A stretch of DNA of 34,435 nucleotides from Pseudomonadota bacterium (lineage in GTDB: Bacteria; Pseudomonadota; Alphaproteobacteria; Micropepsales; Micropepsaceae), in NCBI GenBank assembly GCA_029778105.1, contig JAKOQZ010000062.1:1-34435 (forward strand), read 5' to 3'. Made by a program: the position numbers and the translations under genes. The notes beneath the pieces were generated by a model. The model saw nothing but the letters and a program-made list of their open reading frames with translations. It searched no databases and had not been told where the DNA came from. This document shows, in pieces, positions 6,510 to 14,317 of the stretch. Positions within the stretch are counted from its first letter, which is position 1. The number at the start of each line of letters is the position of its first letter.

Positions 6510-7766
6510 TCAGTAGGGCATCAGGCCGATGGTCGCGCCGACGAGCAGGCTGGAGAGCGTGCCGGAGATGAGCGAGCGCTGGGCGAGCTGGACGATCTCT
6601 TTGCGGCGATTGGGCGCCAGCACGGTGACGCCCGCGATGGTGATGCCGACCGAGGAGAAATTGGCGAAGCCGCACAGCGCATAGAGCATGATGAGATCGG
6701 TGCGGTCGGACAGCGCGTCGTGCGGAAGCGCCGCCTGGTGGAGATAGGCGACGACCTCGTTGACGATGAACTTGATGCCGAGCAGCTGGCCGGCATCGAC
6801 GGCCTCGCCCCACGGAATGCCGAGACACCAGGCGATGGGCGCGAAGACCCAGCCGGCCATGCGTTCGAAGGTGAGCGGGGCGCCCCAGACATCGCCGAAG
6901 CCGCCGAGCATGTAGTTGGCGAGCGCGACAAGGGCGATCACCACCACGAGCATCGCTATGATCTGGAGGAACATCGAGAGGCCGTCGGCGGTGCCGCGCG
7001 CCACGGCGTCCATCGTGCCGTGATATTCGACGCCGAGGCCGGCATCGGCGGGCGTCGTTTCCTTGCCGGGGATCATCACCATCGCGACGACGATGGAGGC
7101 CGGCAGCGAAATGAGCGAGGCGATGATGATGTGGCCGAGCGCGCCGGGGCCGACCACGGGCGTCAGAATGATCGAATAGAAGACGAGGATGGTGCCCGCC
7201 GCATTCGCCATGCCGCAGGTGAAGACGATGAAGAGCTCTGACCGCGTGAGCCGCTCCAGATAGGGCTTGATGAGAAGCGGGCTTTCGATGGTGCCGAGAA
7301 AGACGTTGGCGCCGCACGAGACGCCGACCGCGCCGCCGATGCCGAGCGTGCGGCGCAGCAGGAACGACATGCCGGCGACGATCATCGGGAGAATGCGCCA
7401 GTGCCAGGCGAGCGCCGAAAGCGCCCCGATCACCATGAGGCTGGGCAGGATCTGGAAGGCGAAATTGCCCATCGCGTTGGGATTGGTGATCTGGAACGGC
7501 ACATCCGGCCCACCGCCGATATAGCCGAAGACGAAACCCGTGCCGGCCCTGGTGGCGAACTGGATCGCCTCGACCACCGCGTTGAGGCTGAGCAGGCCGT
7601 CGCGCATGAAGGGGATCTGCAGGAAGACGACCGCAAGCGCGATCTGGAGCGCGAGGCCGGCGAACACGACGCGCCAGGGGAAATCGCGGCGGCGCTCGGA
7701 CAGCGCCCAGGCGATGGCGAGCAGCACGCAGATGCCGAACGCGCTTTGCAGGTTCAGAAGAGTCAT
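6510..7766 (-). CDS. Concentrative nucleoside transporter (NupC/CNT family)
   Basis: 418 residues, the standard length for bacterial CNTs. The signature GANVFLGTIESPLLIKPYLE (about 152-171) holds the nucleoside-binding G..VF.G..E motif, and FTCGMANAAGTILVFYS gives the second binding segment. FGYIGGG and FAFQILP near 80-105 are also typical. The C-terminal YALCGFANFSSVGITIAG is the conserved NFSSIGI signature. It would import nucleosides with a sodium ion or proton gradient across the inner membrane. It stands alone, with no adjacent nucleosidase or kinase. The start is the only ATG that gives a normal N-terminus. Confidence 0.93.
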   Translation of the reverse strand: MTLLNLQSAFGICVLLAIAWALSERRRDFPWRVVFAGLALQIALAVVFLQIPFMRDGLLSLNAVVEAIQFATRAGTGFVFGYIGGGPDVPFQITNPNAMGNFAFQILPSLMVIGALSALAWHWRILPMIVAGMSFLLRRTLGIGGAVGVSCGANVFLGTIESPLLIKPYLERLTRSELFIVFTCGMANAAGTILVFYSIILTPVVGPGALGHIIIASLISLPASIVVAMVMIPGKETTPADAGLGVEYHGTMDAVARGTADGLSMFLQIIAMLVVVIALVALANYMLGGFGDVWGAPLTFERMAGWVFAPIAWCLGIPWGEAVDAGQLLGIKFIVNEVVAYLHQAALPHDALSDRTDLIMLYALCGFANFSSVGITIAGVTVLAPNRRKEIVQLAQRSLISGTLSSLLVGATIGLMPY

Positions 7767-7933
7767 GGACGAGAAAAGCCCCCGGGAATCGCGGGCAGCG
7801 TGGCATACGGCCCGCCCGGATCAAGGGCATGCCCTGACGCTTCCGTAAAGGCATCTTGCAATCGGCCCACCCCAGAGTCAGAAGGCTTGCCGTCACGAAA
7901 ACGGCGCGGACGGCGCTCGCGAGGAGAACTCAC

Positions 7934-8836
7934 ATGACCATTCGTTTCGACGGCAAGGTCGTCATCGTCACGGGCGCCGGCGGCGGCCTGGGCAAGCAGC
8001 ATGCGCTGGAATTCGCGCGCCGCGGCGCAAAGGTCGTGGTCAACGATCTGGGCGGTTCGGTGGACGGCACGGGCGGCAATTCGGCCGCTGCGGAAGCCGT
8101 GGTCGCCGAAATCAAGGCGGCGGGCGGCGAAGCGATGGCCAACGGCGCGTCGGTGACCGACGACGCGGGCGTCGCGCATCTCGTCAAGCAGACCATGGAC
8201 ACCTGGGGCCGCATCGACGTGCTGATCGCCAATGCCGGCATCCTGCGCGACAAGTCGTTCTCCAAGATGGAGCTGAAGGACTTCGACGCCGTGATGCAGG
8301 TGCACGTGATGGGCACCGTGAAGCCGGTGAAGGCGATCTGGGAGATCATGAAGACCCAGAAATACGGCCGCATCGTCGTGACGACCTCGTCGACCGGCCT
8401 CTATGGCAATTTCGGCCAGACCAATTACGGCGCGGCGAAGCTGGGCCTGGTCGGCTTCATGAACACGCTGAAGCTGGAAGGCCAGAAGGACAACATCAAG
8501 GTCAACGCGATCTCGCCGGTGGCGGCGACGCGCATGACAGAATCGCTGTTCCCGCCTGAGGCGCTGAAGGTGTTCGCGCCGGAATACGTGACCCCGGGCG
8601 TCGTGTTCCTGGCCAGCGAAGACGCGCCGACCGGCGTGATCCTGACCGCCGGCGCGGGCACGTTCTCGAAGGCCGAGATCATCGAGAGCCAGGGCGTGTA
8701 TCTGGGCAAGGATGGCGTCGATGCCGACGAAGTCGCCGCCAACTGGGGCAAGATCGCCGACATGACCGGCGCGAAGCCCTATTTCCAGGGCGGCGAACAG
8801 ACCGGCAAGTTCCTGGAGCGACTGGCCGGCAAGTAA
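7934..8836 (+). CDS. SDR oxidoreductase, MFE-2-like 3-hydroxyacyl-CoA dehydrogenase type
   Basis: 300 residues. The NAD binding loop is TGAGGGLG (13-20), NDLGG at 37-41 suits an NAD-preferring enzyme, IANAG is at 98-102, and the catalytic set is S152/S153, Y165 and K169 (YGNFGQTNYGAAK). That last motif and NDLGGS are typical of the (3R)-hydroxyacyl-CoA dehydrogenase domain of peroxisomal multifunctional enzyme type 2 and its bacterial relatives, so beta-oxidation of an unusual acyl-CoA is likely. GAGGAG upstream fixes the ATG; the longer ORF start at 7856 lacks such support. The hydrolase gene follows 21 bases later. Confidence 0.92.
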   Translation: MTIRFDGKVVIVTGAGGGLGKQHALEFARRGAKVVVNDLGGSVDGTGGNSAAAEAVVAEIKAAGGEAMANGASVTDDAGVAHLVKQTMDTWGRIDVLIANAGILRDKSFSKMELKDFDAVMQVHVMGTVKPVKAIWEIMKTQKYGRIVVTTSSTGLYGNFGQTNYGAAKLGLVGFMNTLKLEGQKDNIKVNAISPVAATRMTESLFPPEALKVFAPEYVTPGVVFLASEDAPTGVILTAGAGTFSKAEIIESQGVYLGKDGVDADEVAANWGKIADMTGAKPYFQGGEQTGKFLERLAGK

Positions 8837-8857
8837 GACCGGCCGGCAGTCAGGCCG

Positions 8858-9595
8858 ATGCCGCGTTTCGCCAGCTTTGATGGGGCGGAGATCGCCTTCA
8901 CCACGATCGGTGAGGGCCGCCCCACCCTGCTGGTGCATGGGTTCATGGCGAATGCGGATCTCAATTTCGTCCAGCCGGGCATCGCGGCCCGGGTGGCGCG
9001 CGAGGGCCGGCAGGTGATCCTGCCGGACCTGCGCGGACACGGGGCGAGCGCGGCGCCGGACGATGCCGCCGCCTATCCGCCCGACGCGCTGGCGATGGAT
9101 CAGGAAGCCCTGCTGAGGCATCTGGGGATCGTCGACTACGATCTGGTCGGCTATTCGCTGGGCGCGCGCACCGCGATGCGGATGCTGGTGCGCGGGGCGC
9201 GCCCGAAGAAGGTCGTGCTGGGGGGCATGGGCGACAGCGGCATCATGAATGTCGCGGCGCGGCGGGCCTATTTCGCGGACGGCATCAGGAACGGCGACAA
9301 GGCGAAGAACCCGCAGGCGGGCGCCTATATGCAGGCGGCGCTGGCCGAGCGCGGGCTGAAGGCGCAGGCCATGCTGAACGTGCTGGGCCAGCAGGTGGAC
9401 ACGACCGCCGCCGAGCTGGCGAAGATCGACGTGCCGATGCTGATCGTCAGCGGCGCGGACGATGCCGACAACGGATCGGCGGAAGCTCTGGCGGCGCTGT
9501 TGCCCCACGCCTCGGCGCAGCGCGTGCCGGGCAATCACCTGACCGCGGTGATCGCCCCGGAACTGGCGGAGGCGATCGCCGGATTTCTGAGCTAG
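8858..9595 (+). CDS. Alpha/beta hydrolase
   Basis: 245 residues. It has the oxyanion strand LLVHGFMAN (24-32), PDLRGHGAS (56-64), nucleophile elbow GYSLGA with S100, acid site in LIVSGADDADNGS, and histidine in VPGNHLTAV near residue 224, so the full triad is present. It is a compact member with almost no cap insertion. The substrate is unknown. It is co-directional with the SDR gene 21 bases upstream and the VOC gene 27 bases downstream, which suggests one transcript and perhaps hydrolysis of an ester or thioester product of the same pathway. Confidence 0.9.
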   Translation: MPRFASFDGAEIAFTTIGEGRPTLLVHGFMANADLNFVQPGIAARVAREGRQVILPDLRGHGASAAPDDAAAYPPDALAMDQEALLRHLGIVDYDLVGYSLGARTAMRMLVRGARPKKVVLGGMGDSGIMNVAARRAYFADGIRNGDKAKNPQAGAYMQAALAERGLKAQAMLNVLGQQVDTTAAELAKIDVPMLIVSGADDADNGSAEALAALLPHASAQRVPGNHLTAVIAPELAEAIAGFLS

Positions 9596-9622
9596 GCTGG
9601 CGGCTCCATACGGGAGGCGGCA

Positions 9623-9982
9623 ATGGGCGTGACAGGTATCGGCGGCTTTTTCTTTCGGACGCGCAATCCCGACGCCGTGAAGGCGTGGTACGCGGAGCAT
9701 CTGGGCATCGGCACGGGGCCTTACGGCCAGTGGGACACCGGGGCGGGGCCGTGCGTGTTCGCCCCCTTCCCGGCCGATTCCGACTATTTCGCCGCCGACA
9801 AGACGTGGATGCTGAACCTGCGGGTCGACGATCTGAACGCCTTGACTGCCAAGCTGAGCGCCGCCGGGATCGAGGTGATCACCAAGCCGGAGTGGAACAT
9901 GCCGGGCGTCGGGCGCTTTGCACGTATCCACGATCCGGAAGGCAATCCGATCGAGCTCTGGGAGCCCGAGCCGGCGGGCTGA
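9623..9982 (+). CDS. VOC (glyoxalase/bleomycin resistance-like) protein
   Basis: 119 residues, one VOC unit. It begins GIGGFFFRTRNPDAVKAWYAEHLGI, the usual beta-alpha start with W-Y..HLG, and ends FARIHDPEGNPIELWEPE, whose Glu in IELW is the common metal ligand. The first-strand ligand position is occupied by F/R rather than His or Glu, so metal binding is uncertain. Function unknown; VOC proteins include lyases, epimerases and binding proteins. It is the third gene of the SDR-hydrolase run. Its stop codon abuts that of the convergent gene at 9983 with no gap. Confidence 0.88.
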   Translation: MGVTGIGGFFFRTRNPDAVKAWYAEHLGIGTGPYGQWDTGAGPCVFAPFPADSDYFAADKTWMLNLRVDDLNALTAKLSAAGIEVITKPEWNMPGVGRFARIHDPEGNPIELWEPEPAG

Positions 9983-10567
9983 TTACTTCAACGCCTTGAG
10001 GCCGGCGAAGTTGATGTTCTCGGCGTAGGACTTGCGGACGTCTTCGGCGGCCGAGCCCGACACGGTGACGAGCGTGCGCTTGTCGATGATGAAGGTGTAC
10101 TTGCCGCCGCCGGGCTCGACGATGGCCGTTTCCCCGCCGATCGTTTCGGTCTTCATGCCCATGGCGGCGAGCGTCTGGACGTCGGCATACATGTCGGCCA
10201 TCTGGGCGACCAGATCGCTGTCGGCGATGATTTCCAGCCGTACGTCGTTGCCGGAGGCATCGTTATAGGTGCGGTCGAGCGTGATGCCGCCGCCGAGGAT
10301 CAGCATCGAAGCGTCGGCGACGGCGCCGTCGCTGACCGTCCAGCCGTCGAACGGCTGAGGCAGGAAGCCCAGAAGGGCGGCGGCATGCTTGGCGGCGACC
10401 GAACGGGTCGCCTGTTCCAGCGCGCGGCGGGCGTGACCGATTTCGCCGGCCTTCCAGGCCGCGCCGGCTTCCTCGATGAGGGGCAGCGGATCTTCGGCCG
10501 GCGGCGGGCGATCCTGCGCCATGGCGGTCGAAGCGAGCAGAATGGCGGCGAGCAGGAGGCGTTTCAT
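9983..10567 (-). CDS. Secreted protein of unknown function
   Basis: 194 residues from the chosen start MKRLLLAAILLASTAMAQD, a clear signal peptide. The ORF track's 13 extra residues precede it and lack a ribosome site, whereas GGGAACCC lies before this ATG. The mature protein begins with a proline-rich stretch, then a helical EEAGAAWKAGEIGHARRALEQAT segment resembling one TPR-like hairpin. The C-terminal part is alpha/beta (LGGGITLDRTYNDASGNDVRLEIIADSD). I recognise no named family. It diverges from the binding-protein gene at 10637, with about 70 bp between the starts. Confidence 0.72.
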   Translation of the reverse strand: MKRLLLAAILLASTAMAQDRPPPAEDPLPLIEEAGAAWKAGEIGHARRALEQATRSVAAKHAAALLGFLPQPFDGWTVSDGAVADASMLILGGGITLDRTYNDASGNDVRLEIIADSDLVAQMADMYADVQTLAAMGMKTETIGGETAIVEPGGGKYTFIIDKRTLVTVSGSAAEDVRKSYAENINFAGLKALK

Positions 10568-10636
10568 CTTGGGTTCCCTTGCGTCGGTGGCGGGGGAAGG
10601 CAACATGGCCGGGCGGGGATTTCAAGCGAGGGCGCG

Positions 10637-12193
10637 ATGAGAGTGCGGGCGTTGTGCGCAATGATTGTCGTGGCGGCGGGCATGGCCCAGGCCGAGCCCT
10701 TTCGCCGCGCCAACGGCAACGAACCGGACACGCTGGACCCGCAGAAATACGAGCTGACTTCCGAAAACAATATCCTGCGCGACCTGTTCGAGGGGCTGGC
10801 CAGCACCGACGACCAGATGCGCATCGTGCCCGGACAGGCCGAAAGCTGGGACGTTTCCGACGACGGGCTGACCTGGACGTTCCATCTGCGCGCCGGCCTG
10901 ATGTGGTCGGACGGGGAGCCGGTGACGGCGGACGATTTCGTGGCCGGGATGCGGCGCGCGGTCGACCCGGCGACGGCGGCGAAGCTGCCCGACATCGCCT
11001 ACAAGATCGAGAATGCGCGGGCCATCCTCGACGGCAAGATGGCGCCGGACCGTCTGGGCGTCAGCGCGCCCGACGCGCGCACCGTGGTGGTGCATGTCGT
11101 CGCGCCCTCGCCCCTGATCGACGACATCATGGCGGCGACGCTGCTGGTGCCCGTGCCGCGCCATGCCATCGCCAAATTCGGCGACGACTGGGTGAAGCCG
11201 GGGAACATGGTTTCGAACGGCCCCTATATGCTGGAGAAGTGGGAGCCTTCGAGCGAGGTGCGGATCGTGCGCAATCCGCGCTATCGCGAGGCGGACAAGG
11301 TGGCGATCGAGCGGGTGAGCTTTTTCCCGTCGGACGATCTTGAGATGGCGCTGAAGCGGTTTCGCGCGCACGAGATCGATTTCATCGGGACCATCCCGGC
11401 GCTGAAAATCCCCTGGGCCAAACAGGAGCTGCCCGAGCAGCTGACGCTGACGACGGTGAACCAGGTTCGCTATATCGAGATCAACCATGCCCTGGCGAAG
11501 CTGCAGGACGTGCGGGTACGCAAGGCGCTGGCGCTGGCGATCGACCGCGAGGTGTTCACCGAGCGCCTGATGCCGGGCGCGGGAATTCCGGCCTATGGCT
11601 TCGTGCCGCGGGCGATCGAGGGCTATACCGGCGCGAGCTTCGACTTCGCGGGCAAATCGCGCGCGGATCGCCTGGCGGAGGCGCGGGCGCTGCTGGCGGA
11701 GGCGGGATACGGCCCGTCGAACGCGTTCGTCGTCGATCTGCGCCTCACCGGCGAAAGCTGGGTGAAGCCGATCGCCAGCGCCATCGTCTCGATGTGGGCG
11801 GAGGCGGGGATCAAGGCGACGCTGAACGTGTCGGAAGCCAAGGTGCACTATGCCGCCATCGACCAGGGCGACTTTGAGCTGGCGATCAGCGGATGGTTCG
11901 GATCGGACGATCCCGAGACCTTTATGTGGCTCTTTCTCACCGGCGGCGGTCTCAACGAGAGCAAGTATTCAAGCGCGGCGTTCGACGCGGCGAGCGCGGT
12001 CGCCGAAACCACGATGGATCTGAGCGAGCGCTATGCCGGCTTCGCCAAGGCCGAGCGCATTCTGATGGACGACGTGGCGATGATCCCACTGTTCTGGACG
12101 ATCCAGGCCGGTCTGGTGGCGCCGGAGATCAAGGGCTATCGCCCCACCCCGCGCGGTTTCCCGCGCAGCCGGTGGGCGAGCTTCGGACGCTAG
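10637..12193 (+). CDS. Oligopeptide-type ABC transporter substrate-binding protein (OppA-like)
   Basis: 518 residues from MRVRALCAMIVVAAGMAQAEP, a signal peptide lacking a lipobox Cys. Family features are NEPDTLDPQKYELTSENNILRDLFEGL, WTFHLRAGLMWSDGEPVTADDFVAGMRR, VSNGPYMLEKWEPSSEVRIVRNPRYR, and VRKALALAIDREVFTE. This is the periplasmic SBP_bac_5 fold that binds peptides or other large solutes. The ORF track start at 10385 reads through the neighbouring gene and is rejected. No permease or ATPase genes are adjacent, so this is an orphan binding protein. A terminator hairpin follows. Confidence 0.93.
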   Translation: MRVRALCAMIVVAAGMAQAEPFRRANGNEPDTLDPQKYELTSENNILRDLFEGLASTDDQMRIVPGQAESWDVSDDGLTWTFHLRAGLMWSDGEPVTADDFVAGMRRAVDPATAAKLPDIAYKIENARAILDGKMAPDRLGVSAPDARTVVVHVVAPSPLIDDIMAATLLVPVPRHAIAKFGDDWVKPGNMVSNGPYMLEKWEPSSEVRIVRNPRYREADKVAIERVSFFPSDDLEMALKRFRAHEIDFIGTIPALKIPWAKQELPEQLTLTTVNQVRYIEINHALAKLQDVRVRKALALAIDREVFTERLMPGAGIPAYGFVPRAIEGYTGASFDFAGKSRADRLAEARALLAEAGYGPSNAFVVDLRLTGESWVKPIASAIVSMWAEAGIKATLNVSEAKVHYAAIDQGDFELAISGWFGSDDPETFMWLFLTGGGLNESKYSSAAFDAASAVAETTMDLSERYAGFAKAERILMDDVAMIPLFWTIQAGLVAPEIKGYRPTPRGFPRSRWASFGR

Positions 12194-12203
12194 CGCCAAA
12201 CAG

Positions 12204-12227
12204 AAAGGGCGCCTGCCGGCGCCCTTT
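12204..12227. terminator. Bidirectional terminator hairpin
   Basis: AAAGGGCGCC and GGCGCCCTTT form a perfect 10-bp stem with a TGCC loop between the convergent binding-protein and acyl-CoA dehydrogenase genes. The T-runs are short (three), but the paired A and T ends suit termination on both strands. Confidence 0.75.
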
Positions 12228-12250
12228 CGTCGTCTCGCCGTGACGCAAGA

Positions 12251-13462
12251 TCAAAGGCCGAGAACGGCCTTGGCCATGATGTTGCGCTGGATCTCGTTGG
12301 AGCCGGCGTAGATGGAAGCCTTGCGGAGGCTGAAATAGTAAGGCGCGGCGGGGCCGGCATACTCAGGACCCGGGCGACCCTCGTTGGTCTTTTCCCAGGT
12401 GTTGCGGATGAGCGGCTGAGCGTAGTTGCCGACGGCTTCGAGCGTCAGCTCGCTGATCGCCTGCTGCAGCTCGGAGCCACGGCATTTCAGCATCGACGAG
12501 GCGGGTCCGGGCGCCTGACCGCTGGACAGCTCGGAGAAGATGCGCAGTTCGACGAACTCCATCGCCGCGATCTGGACGCCGATCTCGTCCACCTTGCGGC
12601 GGAAATCGGGATCGTCGATCAGCCTGCCGCCATTGCCCGACAGCTGGTCGGCGGCGATCTTCATCGTCTTGGCGAGCGAACGGCGCAGGCCCGGCGCGTA
12701 GGCATTGCCGCGCTCGAACTGCAGAAGATATTTGGCGTAGGTCCAACCCTCGCCGGCCTTGCCGATGAGGTTTTCCTTGGGAACCTTCACGTCCTCGTAG
12801 AAGACCTGGTTCACTTCCTGCTGGCCTTCGACCGGATCGTCGAGCGTCGGCAGCGGGCGGACGGTGATGCCGGGCGTCTTCATGTCGACCAGGATGAAGC
12901 TGATGCCTTCCTGGAGCTTGCCGGTGTTTTCGGTGCGCACCAGGTTGAACATCCAGTCGGCCCACTGGGCGTGGGTCGTCCAGATCTTGGAGCCGTTGAT
13001 GAGATAGTGGTCGCCCTTGTCCTCGGCCTTCATCTGCAGCGAGGCGAGGTCGGACCCCGAACCCGGCTCGGAGTAGCCCTGGCACCACCAGATGGTGGAG
13101 GCGAGGATCGGCGGGAGATGCTGCTTCTTCTGCGCCTCGTTGCCGAACTTCATGATGACCGGCGCGACCATCTTGAGACCCATCGGCGAGACGATGGGCG
13201 TGCCGGCAGCCGACATCTCCAGATCGAAGATATATTTCTGCGCGGCGTTCCAGCCGGTGCCGCCGTGTTCTTTCGGCCAGTTCGGCGCGGCCCAGCCCTT
13301 CTTCGCGAGGGCGCGCTGCCACTTCAGCTGGCCTTCCTTGTCGAGATAGCCGTTCTTCGACTGGGACATCTTGAAGCGCAGGTCTTCATCGAACGCTTCG
13401 GCGATGAAGGCGCGCACCTCGTCGCGGAAAGCGGCGTCTTCCCTGGTGAAGTTCAGATCCAT
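12251..13462 (-). CDS. Acyl-CoA dehydrogenase (FadE/PimC-like large type)
   Basis: 403 residues from MDLNFTREDAAFRDEVRAFI. It carries WWCQGYSEPGSGSDLASLQ (125-143), the FAD/substrate motif, and the C-terminal ASIYAGSNEIQRNIMAKAVLGL. The YEGT catalytic Glu of medium-chain enzymes is Gly here, but E250 in LLQFERGNAYAP sits where isovaleryl-CoA and long-chain dehydrogenases keep their base. It is thus probably active with the alternative Glu position. The ORF track extension of 47 residues overlaps the ABM gene and is rejected. It starts 4 bases after the stop of the ABM gene, so they are co-transcribed. No small subunit gene is adjacent. Confidence 0.93.
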   Translation of the reverse strand: MDLNFTREDAAFRDEVRAFIAEAFDEDLRFKMSQSKNGYLDKEGQLKWQRALAKKGWAAPNWPKEHGGTGWNAAQKYIFDLEMSAAGTPIVSPMGLKMVAPVIMKFGNEAQKKQHLPPILASTIWWCQGYSEPGSGSDLASLQMKAEDKGDHYLINGSKIWTTHAQWADWMFNLVRTENTGKLQEGISFILVDMKTPGITVRPLPTLDDPVEGQQEVNQVFYEDVKVPKENLIGKAGEGWTYAKYLLQFERGNAYAPGLRRSLAKTMKIAADQLSGNGGRLIDDPDFRRKVDEIGVQIAAMEFVELRIFSELSSGQAPGPASSMLKCRGSELQQAISELTLEAVGNYAQPLIRNTWEKTNEGRPGPEYAGPAAPYYFSLRKASIYAGSNEIQRNIMAKAVLGL

Positions 13463-13466
13463 GAGA

Positions 13467-13754
13467 TCAGACCTTGTCGAGGAACTGGAGAACCGGACGG
13501 CCGGCCAGGAAGCCGCCCATCTTGGCCATGCCGGCCTTGCCGGCATCGGACTTGGCGTGCACCTCGAGCGCAGCCTGATCGGCATACTGCTCGTAGACGA
13601 CATAGGTGTCGGCCTCTTTGGCGCGGAAGAGGTCGTACTGGAGATTGCCGGGCTCTTCGGCCTTTACGACCTTGGCGAGTTCGGCGAAGGCGGCTTCGAA
13701 GTCAGCGCTCTTGCCGGGCTGAATCTTGAGCGTGGCGAGCAGGCCGATGGTCAT
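13467..13754 (-). CDS. ABM-domain (antibiotic biosynthesis monooxygenase-like) protein, copy 1
   Basis: 95 residues, a single dimeric ferredoxin-like ABM unit. It begins MTIGLLATLKIQPGKSADFEAAF and contains EPGNLQYDLFR and EADTYVVYEQYADQAALEVH, the typical strand pattern of YgiN/LsrG-like proteins. These act as small quinol or heme-type oxygenases, isomerases, or with no known reaction. AAGGAAATGCC before this ATG decides the start over the longer ORF at 13787. It shares most of its sequence with the next gene and leads directly into the acyl-CoA dehydrogenase gene with 4 bases between them, which suggests a role in the same pathway. Confidence 0.88.
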   Translation of the reverse strand: MTIGLLATLKIQPGKSADFEAAFAELAKVVKAEEPGNLQYDLFRAKEADTYVVYEQYADQAALEVHAKSDAGKAGMAKMGGFLAGRPVLQFLDKV

Positions 13755-13846
13755 GGCATTTCCTTCCGAATTCTTGTGATGCGTCAAATTTGCCTTCCGC
13801 AGAGCCGCCGCGCAAGGCGGCCGTCATGCCCTTGGGGAAGGTGGAT

Positions 13847-14140
13847 TCAGGAGACTTTTTCGTAGGCCAGAACCTGCGGCCGGCCGGCCAGCGTGGCCCC
13901 GACGGCAGCGCCGAGTGTCCGGGCGTGCGGCGCGCTGCGATGCGCCTCGAGCGCAGCCTCGTCGGCGTATTGCTCGTAGACGACATAGGTGTCGGCCTCG
14001 TCCTTGGAGCGGAAGAGATCGTACTGGAGATTGCCGGGTTCGCCGGCCCGCACCGCCGCCTGCAGCTTGCCGAACGCCGCCTCGAATTCCGCGCCCTTGC
14101 CGGATTGAACCTTAATCGTCGCGATAAGACCGATGGTCAT
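13847..14140 (-). CDS. ABM-domain protein, copy 2
   Basis: 97 residues and a clear paralogue of the downstream copy: MTIGLIATIKVQSGKGAEFEAAF, EPGNLQYDLFRSKDEADTYVVYEQYADEAALEAH. The two differ by a one-residue insertion before the EADTYVVYEQYAD block and diverge after LEAH, where this copy has SAPHARTLGAAVGATLAGRP. The catalytic details of ABM proteins vary, so the activity is unassigned. GGGAGG eight bases upstream supports the ATG. It lies 92 bp upstream of copy 1 on the same strand. A tandem duplication is the simplest origin. Confidence 0.88.
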   Translation of the reverse strand: MTIGLIATIKVQSGKGAEFEAAFGKLQAAVRAGEPGNLQYDLFRSKDEADTYVVYEQYADEAALEAHRSAPHARTLGAAVGATLAGRPQVLAYEKVS

Positions 14141-14317
14141 GGCGAACCTCCCATATTGTTGTGGCGGCAGGCTACAGGCGGCGCGGCGCAGGGAGCAAGC
14201 AAGGCGGATGGCGCGCGCGAAAGGTTAACGGCGGCGGCGAAATTGCGTCTTTATCCGTGCCCAAATCTTCAGCGGCGCGCCTCACACTGCGACACGGGGA
14301 TAACCGCCGATCGACTT

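Noticed and set aside
7763-9931. 722-aa minus-strand ORF opposite the SDR, hydrolase and VOC genes
   Set aside because: Spans three well-supported genes in antisense and has the composition of a high-GC shadow frame.
13790-14317. 176-residue N-terminal extension of kinase 1 in the ORF track
   Set aside because: It lies antisense to ABM copy 2 and has no resemblance to kinase N-termini; the ATG at 14318 gives a normal protein.
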